Shown piece by piece: positions 8,065 to 17,305 of a stretch of DNA of 64,000 nucleotides; positions within the stretch are counted from its first letter, which is position 1, and each line of letters opens with the position of its first letter. Position numbers and translations under genes: made by a program. Origin of the DNA: Anaerolineales bacterium. Its GTDB lineage: Bacteria; Chloroflexota; Anaerolineae; Anaerolineales; Villigracilaceae. Under the pieces are notes generated by a model. That model did not search any database, was not told the DNA's origin, and saw only the letters and a list, made by a program, of their open reading frames with translations. The stretch covers positions 124,001-188,000 of the forward strand of contig JAEURJ010000016.1 of NCBI GenBank assembly GCA_016789305.1, in the 5' to 3' direction.

Positions 8065-9942
8065 ATGCCTTTTCATTTTCCCATCTTAAGGACAAAAAAA
8101 TTGCATCCTGCAAGGATCGTTTCCGCTTCTTTGATGATCGCATTTCTGCTTGTTTCCTGTTCCCAGCAAACACAGTCCACCAATGTGGCGCAGGAAGTCA
8201 CGATCGAACCCACCATCACCCAAACACCGGCACCGATCGAGTTCAGTGCAGATGAAAATGTCGCATTCCTCTCCATTGAAGAGAACGGATACGCCCACTT
8301 ATTCATCCAAAACCTGCTGGACCTCCCGCTCACCCGCATCACGGAGGGCGAATGGAACGATACCAACCCCGCCCTCAGCCCGGATCGCACGCAACTTGCC
8401 TTTGCATCGAATCGAAGCGGATATTGGGACCTTTACTTGATGGACCTGGATAACGGGGAAATCACTCAAGTCACAGATACGCCGGAATATGACTCGGCCC
8501 CATCCTGGTCACCGGATGGACAGTGGCTGGTTTTTGAAACCTACATCAACGAAAATCTGGAAGTATCCATTATTTCCGTAAATGACCGTTCGCAACCGAT
8601 CATCCCGGTCACAACGCACTCTGCTGGGGATCATTCTCCCGTGTGGTCGCCAGACGGACGGCATGTGGCGTTCGTCTCCTCCCGTGACGGGGACAGCGAC
8701 ATCTGGCTGGCCAATCTTGACTTTGCCGGCAATGAACGCTTTCAAAATTTAAGCAACACTCCGTATGCGTCGGAGAGTCACCCGGTTTGGAATTACGATG
8801 GATCAAAATTATTGTGGGCTTCCACCTCACAAACCATCGGATTAAGCGGATTGTATGTTTGGGATGCAAACAATCCCACGCTTGCCGCCCGCTGGATCAG
8901 TGACGGAAGCTGGGGCGTGTGGGATGAAACCGCGCGGGAAATTCTCGCCATCACCAGCGCGCCCAACAAGGAATATGTCACTGCATATGACTTGAATGGA
9001 ACCCTTTTATATCCTCCGACACCATTGATGGGTCATGTCCGCGGATTGGCATGGGGAACGGCAAAATTACCAAACCCGCTGCCGGACGCTTTTTCAAAAC
9101 CCGCGGACAACACACCCTCTCCATTGTGGGCACCGATCATCACGCCTGTGGGCGACATCCCAAACCAGCGCTGGTATGTGGTGCCGCTGGAGAATGTGCA
9201 GGCACCCTACCCGCAGATGCATGAACTCGTCGACGAATCTTTTCTCGCGTTACGCGAGCGCCTGAGCAAGGAAACCGGTTGGGATGCGCTCGCCAGTTTG
9301 GAAAATGCCTTCGTGCCGCTCACCACTCCGCTCGAACCCGGGATGAAGGAGGACTGGCTTTACACAGGCCGTGCCTTTGCGATCAATTCCCTGATGACCA
9401 ATGCCGGTTGGATGATTGTTTTGCGTGAAGATATCGGCGCGCAAACCTACTGGCGGCTTTTCATCCGATGCACGATACAGGATGGTTCGCTGGGCGAGCC
9501 GCTTCACGACGCTCCCTGGAATTTGAATGCCCGCTACGAATTGAATCCGCAAACCTATGAACAAGGCGGGGCGTATTCAGCGATCCCTGCCGGGTACTGG
9601 GTGGATGTGACGAATCTTGCTGCCGCCTACGATTGGGAACGGCTCCCCGCGCTGCCCAACTGGCGCACGTTTTATGCCGGCGCGCGCTTCACGGAATTTG
9701 CCCTCACCAACCAATTGGATTGGTACACCGCCATGCGTGAACTGTATCCACCCGAGGCTTTGATCACGCCTACGCGTGTGCTGCCGCCTTCGTTGACCCC
9801 GACAAAAACAGCCACACCCACCGATACCAACCAACCGACCCGCACGCCGCGCGCCACCCTTACCGCGTCAATGACCTTTACGCCGGCACCACCCACCTCC
9901 ACAGCGACCATGACGCCGACACCACCAACCATCGTTCCATAA
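8065..9942 (+). CDS. TolB-like beta-propeller lipoprotein
   Basis: 625 residues. A signal peptide ends in a lipobox (AFLLVSC, lipidated Cys near residue 33). Residues about 70-330 hold PD40/TolB-type blades: NPALSPDRTQLAFASNRSG, APSWSPDGQWLVFET, SPVWSPDGRHVAFVSSRDGDSDIWL, HPVWNYDGSKLLWAS. Residues about 370-570 form a second domain I cannot name (QRWYVVPLENVQAPYPQMHELV and onward), found after such propellers. The last 50 residues are Thr/Pro repeats, likely a wall or matrix spacer. It should sit on the outer face of the membrane. The next gene begins one base after the stop, so the two lipoproteins are one unit. Confidence 0.85.
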   Translation: MPFHFPILRTKKLHPARIVSASLMIAFLLVSCSQQTQSTNVAQEVTIEPTITQTPAPIEFSADENVAFLSIEENGYAHLFIQNLLDLPLTRITEGEWNDTNPALSPDRTQLAFASNRSGYWDLYLMDLDNGEITQVTDTPEYDSAPSWSPDGQWLVFETYINENLEVSIISVNDRSQPIIPVTTHSAGDHSPVWSPDGRHVAFVSSRDGDSDIWLANLDFAGNERFQNLSNTPYASESHPVWNYDGSKLLWASTSQTIGLSGLYVWDANNPTLAARWISDGSWGVWDETAREILAITSAPNKEYVTAYDLNGTLLYPPTPLMGHVRGLAWGTAKLPNPLPDAFSKPADNTPSPLWAPIITPVGDIPNQRWYVVPLENVQAPYPQMHELVDESFLALRERLSKETGWDALASLENAFVPLTTPLEPGMKEDWLYTGRAFAINSLMTNAGWMIVLREDIGAQTYWRLFIRCTIQDGSLGEPLHDAPWNLNARYELNPQTYEQGGAYSAIPAGYWVDVTNLAAAYDWERLPALPNWRTFYAGARFTEFALTNQLDWYTAMRELYPPEALITPTRVLPPSLTPTKTATPTDTNQPTRTPRATLTASMTFTPAPPTSTATMTPTPPTIVP

Positions 9943-9943
9943 C

Positions 9944-11026
9944 ATGCACAGCAAAAGATTTTTTGCGCACCTCCTTCTTGCAGTGCTGCTTACATCCTGC
10001 ACCGCATTGGACAGGCTTCGAGTCAGCCCAACGCCGGTGATCAACCTTGATGCGGCAGAGCAGGCTCAGGTCACGATCGAAGCGGGGTTGACTCCTTCGC
10101 CCGCACCGTTCCAATTTGTGCTTCCCCAACAAGGCGCGGAACCCATCTCCGGCTGGCGTCCGCCTTTGTACCCGATCCCACTGGCAAAGACATCCAACGA
10201 TCACTTTTATTTTGCGCGCCCCATCGCCGCGGATCAGGTCAACTGGCCGCTTCCTGATTACCGCTACGGCGGCGTGTTCTTTGCGGGCGTGGTCCACACC
10301 GGTGTGGATATTGACGCGGAGGAAGGCACACCGATCATGGCCGCCGCACCGGGGACCATCGTTTGGGTGGGCTGGGGATTATTCACTGAAACGCCCGGTT
10401 ATATCGACGACCCTTATGGAATTGCAGTGGCCATTCGCCACGACTTTGGGTACAACGACCAACGCTTGTATACGATCTATGCCCATATGAGCAGAACAGA
10501 TGCCGTGATGAGTCAGCACGTTGAGACAGGCGATGTGATCGGCTATGTGGGGGATACCGGCGCAACAACCGGTCCGCATGTTCACTTTGAAGTGCGCTTT
10601 CCGGATAATTCATTTCAAGATACCTATAACCCGGAGCTTTGGCTGGTGCCCCCGCAAGGCTGGGGCGTGCTGGCCGGCCGTGTGTTAAACGATGAAGGCA
10701 AGGTTCAGCCCTATACGGAAGTGCGCGTGATCTCACAGGAGACCAAGGAAACCTTTCTTGCGAAATCCTACGGCAGCGGCGGGGCGATCAACCCCGACCC
10801 GTATTACAACGAGAACGTGGTGATCGGTGACCTGCCTGCCGGCATCTACCGAATTAACATAACGTACGATAAGAAGGTCAAACAAACCTGGGTGGAGATC
10901 CTGCCAGGGCAGGTTACCTACTTTACCTTTAGAGGCCTGGATGGCTTCACGACGGGTCTGCCCAGTTATCCCACCCTTCCATTTGTGCCTGAGGCCCTGC
11001 CATTTACCCCTACACCGCTCCCTTGA
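9944..11026 (+). CDS. M23-family peptidase-like lipoprotein
   Basis: 360 residues with signal peptide and lipobox (LLTSC, Cys near 19). The LytM/M23 fold is seen in HTGVDIDAEEGTPIMAAAPGTIVW (first His and Asp zinc ligands) and GPHVHFEVRF (HxH motif), plus a middle histidine in YTIYAHMSRTD, so the zinc site looks complete. Cell-wall peptide hydrolysis is the family role. The C-terminal 130 residues resemble a carboxypeptidase-regulatory (transthyretin-like) beta domain, as in LAGRVLNDEGKVQPYTEVRV. The recA -35 box overlaps its stop codon. Confidence 0.88.
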   Translation: MHSKRFFAHLLLAVLLTSCTALDRLRVSPTPVINLDAAEQAQVTIEAGLTPSPAPFQFVLPQQGAEPISGWRPPLYPIPLAKTSNDHFYFARPIAADQVNWPLPDYRYGGVFFAGVVHTGVDIDAEEGTPIMAAAPGTIVWVGWGLFTETPGYIDDPYGIAVAIRHDFGYNDQRLYTIYAHMSRTDAVMSQHVETGDVIGYVGDTGATTGPHVHFEVRFPDNSFQDTYNPELWLVPPQGWGVLAGRVLNDEGKVQPYTEVRVISQETKETFLAKSYGSGGAINPDPYYNENVVIGDLPAGIYRINITYDKKVKQTWVEILPGQVTYFTFRGLDGFTTGLPSYPTLPFVPEALPFTPTPLP

Positions 11027-11050
11027 CGTACTGAACATCTGTGCTATACT
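11023..11050 (+). promoter_or_regulatory. recA promoter with SOS-box-like sequence in the spacer
   Basis: TTGACG and TATACT are separated by 16 bases. Within that spacer lies GAACATCTGTGC, one mismatch from the GAAC-N4-GTTC LexA box of Gram-positive bacteria, in the place where a repressor would block RNA polymerase. Confidence 0.6.
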
Positions 11051-11122
11051 CTCGAAACCCTATATTTTTAACCCTCGTGGTTAATTTCCTACCTTTTACA
11101 CTTGTACTGGAGAATTTAAACA

Positions 11123-12238
11123 ATGGCTAAAAAAGCTGCCCGTTCCACTGAAACTTCCGCCCCAAATGCAAATATGGATACCGCCAAACGTGCCATGCTC
11201 GACAAGGCCGTCGGCGATATTATCAAAAACTTTGGTGAAGGCTCCATCATGCCGCTGGGCAAGGCCCATGCGATGGTGACTGAGGTCTTTCCCACCGGCT
11301 CCCTCTCTCTCGATATTGCTCTCGGTGTGGGCGGCGTCCCCCGCGGACGCATCATGGAAATCTACGGGCCTGAATCCTCCGGTAAAACAACCTTGTGTCA
11401 GCACATCGTGGCCGAAGCTCAAAAGATGGGAGGCACCGCCGCCTTCATCGACATGGAACATGCGCTCGACCCCGTCTACGCCGCGCGCGTAGGTGTGGAC
11501 ATCGATAACCTGCTGGTCTCGCAGCCCGATACCGGCGAACAGGCGCTTGAGATCGTTGAGACCCTCGTACGCTCCGGTGCCGTGGACGTGGTCGTGGTCG
11601 ACTCTGTGGCCGCGCTCGTACCCCGCTCCGAAATCGAAGGCGACATGGGCGATGCCACGATGGGTGTGCAGGCGCGTTTGATGTCGCAGGCGCTGCGCAA
11701 ACTTTCCGGCGCGATCAATCAGACCAAGACCGCTGTCATTTTCACCAATCAACTTCGCCAGAAGATCGGCGTGATGTTCGGCAATCCTGAAACCACCACG
11801 GGCGGGCAGGCACTCAAGTTCTACGCCTCCATTCGTCTCGATGTCCGCCGCATTCAAGCCATCAAGGTTGGCGAGGAAGTCATCGGCAACCGCACGCGTG
11901 TGAAGGTCGTCAAGAACAAAGTTGCGCCCCCCTTCCGCACTGCCGAGTTCGACATCATGTTCAACGAAGGTATTTCAAAAGCTGGCGATGTGCTCGATCT
12001 GGCAACCAAGTTCGAGGTTGTTACGAAGCGCGGCGCGTTCTTCTCCTACGGGGATGTCCGCCTCGGTCAGGGACGCGAAAACGCGAAGGAATACCTGCGC
12101 GCCAATTCGGATCTGATGGGCGAGATCGAAGCAGTCATTCGCACCAAATCCATGACAGGCGAGATCGCCCTTCCGCTGGATATCGGCGGCGATGCCATCG
12201 GTGAAGATGCCGGCCCCGCTGCAGAAGAAGAATTATAG
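11123..12238 (+). CDS. recA: Recombinase RecA
   Basis: 371 residues, full length. It binds ssDNA and ATP, drives homologous pairing and strand exchange, and stimulates LexA self-cleavage. The Walker A box reads GPESSGKTT and the Walker B region [14 protein letters not shown]; the L2/ATP-cap region has [21 protein letters not shown] and [14 protein letters not shown]. The N-terminal ~20 residues are an Ala/Ser/Lys-rich extension before the first RecA helix, and the C-terminus is acidic ([12 protein letters not shown]), as is normal. GGAG occurs a dozen bases upstream of ATG 11123. A perfect 16-bp hairpin follows the gene. Confidence 0.98.
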   Translation: MAKKAARSTETSAPNANMDTAKRAMLDKAVGDIIKNFGEGSIMPLGKAHAMVTEVFPTGSLSLDIALGVGGVPRGRIMEIYGPESSGKTTLCQHIVAEAQKMGGTAAFIDMEHALDPVYAARVGVDIDNLLVSQPDTGEQALEIVETLVRSGAVDVVVVDSVAALVPRSEIEGDMGDATMGVQARLMSQALRKLSGAINQTKTAVIFTNQLRQKIGVMFGNPETTTGGQALKFYASIRLDVRRIQAIKVGEEVIGNRTRVKVVKNKVAPPFRTAEFDIMFNEGISKAGDVLDLATKFEVVTKRGAFFSYGDVRLGQGRENAKEYLRANSDLMGEIEAVIRTKSMTGEIALPLDIGGDAIGEDAGPAAEEEL

Positions 12239-12250
12239 GATTGACCTTTT

Positions 12251-12285
12251 CATAAAGTCACAGAGAGTTTCTCTGTGACTTTATG
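12251..12285. terminator. Perfect 16-bp hairpin after recA
   Basis: CATAAAGTCACAGAGA and its exact complement flank a GTT loop. It probably terminates recA, though no long T tract follows; a -10-like TTTAAT for the next gene begins two bases after it. Confidence 0.6.
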
Positions 12286-12286
12286 G

Positions 12287-12292
12287 TTTAAT
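12287..12292 (+). promoter_or_regulatory. -10 box, probable leaderless promoter
   Basis: TTTAAT, six bases, then ATG 12299; no ribosome-binding site. Same spacing as the promoters before 5410 and 7681. Confidence 0.4.
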
Positions 12293-12298
12293 CAGGAC

Positions 12299-12847
12299 AT
12301 GCTCCGCATCAAGCTCCGCCCCGGCCTGCTTCTGTTTTCATTGGCATTTGCTTTCCTCCAAGCATGTGCCCCGCAAGTGACTCCCACCCCGTTCCGCCCG
12401 CCCACACAACCGCCGCCCACATCAATCCTGCCCACAACCACCTCGGTGCCGCAGCTATTTACAACAGTGCCCACAGAAACCGTCACGGCCACGGTCCCCG
12501 GACCCTGTACCGATAATCTGTCCTTCCTCAGTGATATCACCATCGATGACGGCACCACGGTCTCCCCCGGCTCTGCCATCGATAAGCAGTGGCTGGTGCA
12601 AAACAGCGGATCATGCAATTGGGACTCCACTTACCGCCTCCGATGGATCGGCGGCGACCCGCTTGGCGCGAACACCGAGCAACTACTATATCCCGCCCGC
12701 GCAGGAGCGCAGGCAACATTACGAATTGAATTCACTGCTCCGTTCACAGAAGGTCCCTACGAAAGCGCCTGGCAGGCCGTTGACTCAAATGGAAATGTGT
12801 TTGGCGATTTGATATTTATCAAGATTGTTGTCGGTTTTTTACAATAA
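12299..12847 (+). CDS. Lipoprotein with NBR1-Ig-like (four-tryptophan) domain
   Basis: 182 residues: signal peptide with lipobox (AFLQAC), a Pro/Thr spacer of about 45 residues, then a domain of about 100 residues. The latter matches the NBR1 Ig-like or FW domain: VSPGSAIDKQWLVQNSGSCNW, YRLRWIGGDPLG and GPYESAWQAVDSNG carry the spaced tryptophans. In Chloroflexota this domain is common on secreted and surface proteins; its ligand is not known. ATG 12299 is chosen over an in-frame one at 12275, which lies within the recA hairpin. Confidence 0.85.
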   Translation: MLRIKLRPGLLLFSLAFAFLQACAPQVTPTPFRPPTQPPPTSILPTTTSVPQLFTTVPTETVTATVPGPCTDNLSFLSDITIDDGTTVSPGSAIDKQWLVQNSGSCNWDSTYRLRWIGGDPLGANTEQLLYPARAGAQATLRIEFTAPFTEGPYESAWQAVDSNGNVFGDLIFIKIVVGFLQ

Positions 12848-12856
12848 GGAGTTTTT

Positions 12857-13225
12857 ATGCCATCCGAAAATGAATTCCCAGTTGTCTTTGAAAACCTAAA
12901 ATCCATTCTCAAACCATACGCGTCAAAACTGACTCTCAAAGGGAATACGGAGGACAGCTTCTATCTCGAAGGCGCATTCAACGAAAAGTGGAAAAAGGAA
13001 TTATTCTTCGCCTCGGCACAGGTCAAGAAGAATTATGTCTCCTTTTATCTCATGCCGGTATATATGTATCCCGAACTGTTGAAGAATATTTCCCCCGAAC
13101 TCAAGAAACGAATGCAGGGAAAATCCTGCTTCAACTTCAAGAAGGTCGAACCATCCCTGTTCGATGAGTTAAGTCAACTCACAAAACAGGGATTTGAACG
13201 GTTTATGAAGGAAAATTATTCATAA
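12857..13225 (+). CDS. DUF1801-like small protein
   Basis: 122 residues, soluble. The C-terminal half (FASAQVKKNYVSFYLMPVYMYPELL, GKSCFNFKKVEPSLFDELSQLT) resembles the DUF1801/YdhG-type alpha-beta fold, in which a conserved short strand 'KSCFNFK' precedes the last helix. The function is unknown. GGAG lies seven bases before ATG 12857, and it starts nine bases after the lipoprotein stop, so both may be on one transcript. Confidence 0.6.
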   Translation: MPSENEFPVVFENLKSILKPYASKLTLKGNTEDSFYLEGAFNEKWKKELFFASAQVKKNYVSFYLMPVYMYPELLKNISPELKKRMQGKSCFNFKKVEPSLFDELSQLTKQGFERFMKENYS

Positions 13226-13235
13226 CGACATAAGG

Positions 13236-15593
13236 CTATTCATACACCAGCGCATCGCGGATCGTGAGTTTCGCGGCGCTTTGCGCAGGGACCAAACTGG
13301 CAGCGACCGAGATCGCCAGCATCAGCCCAAGCCAGGTCAATACAGCGGGGACCGAGAAAATGTAATCCAGCGGACGGGCAAGCAGGGAATTCCCCAAAGA
13401 ATTTCCGATCCAGATCGCAAGGGGGATCGAGCACGGGATGGATAACGTCCAACTGATCAAACCGATCACCAATCCCTCCACGATCACCACACGGCGAACG
13501 ACTCCGTTTTGCGCGCCCAGCGAACGCAGAATGCCGATCTCGCGCGTACGCTCGATGACGTTCAAACTCATCGTGATGGCAAGTCCCAACCCACCCACCA
13601 CGGAAATCAACACCACCATGGCCAGCAGCAAAATGATCAACACGTCCATTTGGGCCGCGCTGGTCTCTTTGACCTCGGTGGTGGTTTGCGAACCGAGCAC
13701 ATCAAAATTCACGGTCTTAAACCGACTGAGGATATCCGACTGCATTTCGGATTGAAATGCAGGGTTGGAGAAGTCCGTTTGAACCACCAAGCGATTCGCC
13801 AGTCCGTTCAAGCCGGTCTGGCTGGCAAGGTCATCGTAATAGACAAAGGCCGTGGGGATAAAGCCGCGTCCGCCTGAACCGACAATCATCCACTCCTGTT
13901 CACGTCCGGCAATGTTCAAAGTAATGACGGAACCGATTTCCAGGGACGGCGAAAGATCAAGAAAATCGGCATTGACGAAGATGCCACGAGTCATATTCCC
14001 GGTCAACCAATTCCCATGGATCACACCCGGCTGCGCCATCGTTGTCCCTTCCGGCACTCCATATAAAACGATGCTGCCGCTCAAGTGGTCATCGCTAAAC
14101 ACCAAACGACCGTTATCCACAGACCAGGTCTCCGCCGCGTTGACACCATCCACGCTCAACGCTTCTGCTTCAAGTTTATTGGAAGAATACGGGCGGACGA
14201 AATCTATACCCACATCGTAGTTCATATCTCCTTGAATTTCCTTCACCGCCTCCCGCATCGACTGGCGTATCCCGATAATGGCAATGAACATCGAGCCAGC
14301 CAGCAGCAAAGCGACGAAGGTCAAAGCGAGACGTCCCTTGCGGCGAAATGTGTTGCGAACCGAGAGATTGATCAGTTGCGGCAACTCACCAAACAGGCGA
14401 AACCCGTTTACCTTTGCAGCGCTCTCCGGGTTGTAATTGCTGATCGCTTCCCGGATGGTGATCATCGAACCGGAGATGATCGGAAACAAGGAAGCCAGCA
14501 CAGGAGCGAGCAAGGCGCTGAAAACCTGCAACACCAACGTGAGAACCGGCAGGTTGAAACGTTCCACATTGAAGTTCATGCCGGAAGCAACGCCATCTGC
14601 AAGAAAGTATGCACCGATCAAACCCATGGGGATCGCGAGGATCAAAGCCAGCACGCCAAATAAAAGGACTTCCTGAAAATATAAGGACATGGTTTGGTTA
14701 ATGCGCGCGCCCAACGATTTCAAAATACCGATCTGCGGAATTTGCTGCGACATCACCGCAGACATGACACTCGTCACCAAAAATGCGCTGAGGATCAAGG
14801 TCAATACACCAAGCGAGTTGAGAATGAACAATACCGAGGTCATGTTGCCGCCAAGCGCATATTGAGCTGGAACAGGCACGGCCGAGCTAAAGACCTGATA
14901 GCCTTCCTTCTCAAGCTCTTTCACCAGCTTTGTGGTTTGAATCTCCACATCGCTGCGTGTGGCTGAATTTGCAAAGATCACGGTCAATTGGTTGTATTCA
15001 TTTTCAATATCAAGCGCATCCGCAGTTTCCCTGGAAATATAACCCAACCCCGAAAGGCTGATCTCAGAAGGCAGATGTGAAAGGTCGTTGACAAAGCCAG
15101 CCACCTTTAACGTATGAACATCACCGTTAAGCAATTGAATTTGGACCGCATCTCCCACCGGCATGATATTTTTCAACGAACGTTCAAGCAGGATCGAATC
15201 GAGCGGCGGCGGAATGATGGCACCGTCTTCCAAGGTCAGTTTGTTGATGGAAATGGAATTGAAATCGGGGATGGAATGAATCTCGAAACTGAGCCAGGTG
15301 TCCGCTTTGGAAAGGATGCGTGCCTGGTCCACGCGACGGGCATGCACGATGGAAACAGAGTCCATCGATTGAACAGATTTCAAGAGGTCATCATCAAATG
15401 GCGCGAGGGCTAAAGTGGTTTGCGCCGGGACGGAATTGGAATAAACCTCATCAAGGTTCTCCTCCAATACGATCCGTCCAGTGATCATCAAGCCAAAAGC
15501 GGCCACACCGACCGCGACGGCGAGGATGATCAACAAGCTGCGCGATTTATTGACCAGCAGGTCGCGCAGAATCTTGGTTGCACGCACGCTCAT
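13236..15593 (-). CDS. FtsX/MacB-like ABC transporter permease
   Basis: 785 residues with two FtsX-type units. Predicted topology: one N-terminal membrane helix (residues about 18-38), a large extracellular domain of about 200 residues, three helices including the repeat motif GILKSLGARINQTMSLYFQE, one further helix, a second extracellular domain of about 200 residues, then three helices with REIGILRSLGAQNGVVRRVV. This is the long type of MacB/LolCE-like permease found with stand-alone ATPases that move lipoproteins or peptides or drive mechanotransmission. Its start overlaps the upstream ATPase stop by four bases, so the pair is one operon. Confidence 0.92.
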   Translation of the reverse strand: MSVRATKILRDLLVNKSRSLLIILAVAVGVAAFGLMITGRIVLEENLDEVYSNSVPAQTTLALAPFDDDLLKSVQSMDSVSIVHARRVDQARILSKADTWLSFEIHSIPDFNSISINKLTLEDGAIIPPPLDSILLERSLKNIMPVGDAVQIQLLNGDVHTLKVAGFVNDLSHLPSEISLSGLGYISRETADALDIENEYNQLTVIFANSATRSDVEIQTTKLVKELEKEGYQVFSSAVPVPAQYALGGNMTSVLFILNSLGVLTLILSAFLVTSVMSAVMSQQIPQIGILKSLGARINQTMSLYFQEVLLFGVLALILAIPMGLIGAYFLADGVASGMNFNVERFNLPVLTLVLQVFSALLAPVLASLFPIISGSMITIREAISNYNPESAAKVNGFRLFGELPQLINLSVRNTFRRKGRLALTFVALLLAGSMFIAIIGIRQSMREAVKEIQGDMNYDVGIDFVRPYSSNKLEAEALSVDGVNAAETWSVDNGRLVFSDDHLSGSIVLYGVPEGTTMAQPGVIHGNWLTGNMTRGIFVNADFLDLSPSLEIGSVITLNIAGREQEWMIVGSGGRGFIPTAFVYYDDLASQTGLNGLANRLVVQTDFSNPAFQSEMQSDILSRFKTVNFDVLGSQTTTEVKETSAAQMDVLIILLLAMVVLISVVGGLGLAITMSLNVIERTREIGILRSLGAQNGVVRRVVIVEGLVIGLISWTLSIPCSIPLAIWIGNSLGNSLLARPLDYIFSVPAVLTWLGLMLAISVAASLVPAQSAAKLTIRDALVYE

Positions 15594-17098
15594 TTTTGGA
15601 CCTTTCGCATGCGGCTGCTTTCGATCTCTTTTCTGCGTACCCCGGCCACTTTTCGAATATCCGACTTGAACTTTTCCGACGAGTCGGTGATTTTTTCAAA
15701 TTCCTGCACGTTTAGCTCAAGCACTTTGGCGCTCCGCCCTTTGCTCACACGTACCGTGGCCTGACGACGTGTATCGCCCATCAAGGCCATCTCGCCAAAA
15801 TAACTTCCTTTGGAAAGATGATTGACCAAATCTTCATTCCCGAATTCATCTTTGACAAGGATATCCACATGGCCATCAAGCAGTAGAAAAAAGGAACTTC
15901 CCACATCTCCCTGCTTGATGATCTCATGACCGGATTCAAACGTGACCGGTTGGGTTTCGCTGAGAATAGAAGACAGTGCCTTTTGATTCAAGGATGAAAC
16001 CATCTGCAACTGGTTATAGATATTTCTTTTCTCGATCAATCCCAGCAGTTCTTCACGCAGTTGGGGTGAGGCCTTGGTCAACGAATTAAAAGCCCTCTCA
16101 TCAAGTGCCGCGACAGAAACTTCCGCATCCTGTGACGCCTTCACGGTGGCCGTGCGAAGGCCGCCGCCCAACAATGCCATCTCCCCGAAATATTGTCCGC
16201 GTTTCAATTGATTGACGAGAATTTCGCTGCCGCCGGGTTGACTGAGGAAGACATCGGCCTTACCGTCCAATAAAATATAGAATTTATCCCCCACCTCTCC
16301 CTGGCGAATAATGCTGGAGTTCGGCTGGAATATCTGCGGCTTGATGCGGCGGGAAACTTCCACCAGTTGATCCTGCGTCAATCTGGAAAGAGCGCGCACC
16401 AAATATTCATTCACGATCTCACCATCGGAGATGAGGATCGTTCGATTCACCCGGCGGGCCAGGTCACTGTCATGTGTGACCATCAATATGGTTTTCCCGG
16501 AAGCGACCAAATCTTCAAACAAGGAAAATATTTTTTCTGCCGTCTTCGAATCAAGATTACCTGTCGGTTCATCGGCAACGATCAAGGGCGGGTCATTGGC
16601 GAGCGCGCGCGCAATTGCCACACGCTGCTGCTGTCCGCCGGAGATGGTGGAAGGAAGCTTGTTCGCCTGTGCGGTCATCTCCACTTTTTCAAGCAGGTGC
16701 ATGGCCCGTTCTTTTCGTTCACTCTTTGTATAAAGGTCATTCAACTCCATCGGAAGAATGATGTTCTCCAGGATGGTAAGGGTTGGGAATAATTGAAAGA
16801 ATTGAAAGACAATTCCCAAATTCCGCCCGCGCCAGGCAGCCATTTGCGCTTCGTTGAACGAATGCACTGGCGCGCCGTTGATCATGATCTCGCCCGAGGT
16901 GGGGCGGTCAATGCCGGTGATCATATTAATAAAGGTGGATTTCCCACTGCCGGATTTCCCGATAATGGCTACAAACTCGCCGCGCTTCACTTCCACGTCG
17001 AGGTTATTCACGGCAGTGAAATCGCCGGCGGGCGTTTGATACACTTTGCGAAGGTTTTTGATTTCGATCAAGGGCTGGGCAGGGATTTTTGGGGTCAT
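15590..17098 (-). CDS. ABC transporter ATPase fused to two cyclic-nucleotide-binding domains
   Basis: 502 residues. Residues 1-230 are a LolD/MacB-type ATPase: Walker A GKSGSGKST, Q-loop FQFFQLFPTLTILEN, signature SGGQQQRVAIARAL, Walker B LIVADEPTGNLD, H-loop VTHD. Residues about 260-370 and 380-490 are two CAP_ED domains, each with a phosphate-binding cassette (FGEMALLGGGLRTATV and FGEMALMGDTRRQATV) that keeps the Glu and Arg used to hold cyclic nucleotides. The ligand could be cAMP or cGMP; the domains might also act only as scaffolds. The fusion suggests gating of the exporter by a nucleotide signal. No clear ribosome-binding site precedes ATG 17098. Confidence 0.92.
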   Translation of the reverse strand: MTPKIPAQPLIEIKNLRKVYQTPAGDFTAVNNLDVEVKRGEFVAIIGKSGSGKSTFINMITGIDRPTSGEIMINGAPVHSFNEAQMAAWRGRNLGIVFQFFQLFPTLTILENIILPMELNDLYTKSERKERAMHLLEKVEMTAQANKLPSTISGGQQQRVAIARALANDPPLIVADEPTGNLDSKTAEKIFSLFEDLVASGKTILMVTHDSDLARRVNRTILISDGEIVNEYLVRALSRLTQDQLVEVSRRIKPQIFQPNSSIIRQGEVGDKFYILLDGKADVFLSQPGGSEILVNQLKRGQYFGEMALLGGGLRTATVKASQDAEVSVAALDERAFNSLTKASPQLREELLGLIEKRNIYNQLQMVSSLNQKALSSILSETQPVTFESGHEIIKQGDVGSSFFLLLDGHVDILVKDEFGNEDLVNHLSKGSYFGEMALMGDTRRQATVRVSKGRSAKVLELNVQEFEKITDSSEKFKSDIRKVAGVRRKEIESSRMRKVQK

Positions 17099-17220
17099 AA
17101 AATCTAGTTTACCTTAAGTTGTTTATTTAAATATGTATAGATAAGTTCTGGGGACAATGCAGACCACACTTAATACAAAAATGCTAGGCTTGATAATGAA
17201 AATGCAATCGTGTTTTCACT

Positions 17221-17236
17221 GTTGTTAGCTAACAAC
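17221..17236. promoter_or_regulatory. Perfect 16-base palindrome upstream of secreted-protein cluster
   Basis: GTTGTTAGCTAACAAC lies 70 bases before the first gene of the signal-peptidase cluster, downstream of a TTGATAAT-like stretch. It could be a regulator site; no regulator gene is adjacent. Confidence 0.4.
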
Positions 17237-17305
17237 GATGTCTGCTCCAATCTTTGCGACGAATGATATATTGACGCCAATCTAAATCATAAGGAGTTCT
17301 TAAGA

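Noticed and set aside
8065-9942. TolB of a Tol-Pal system
   Set aside because: It is a lipoprotein with a second domain and Thr/Pro tail, and no tolA, tolQ, tolR or pal gene is near; only the propeller is TolB-like.
14085-14663. Open frame antisense to the FtsX-type permease gene
   Set aside because: The translation is rich in Gln, Arg and His without domains; the permease on the other strand is unmistakable.
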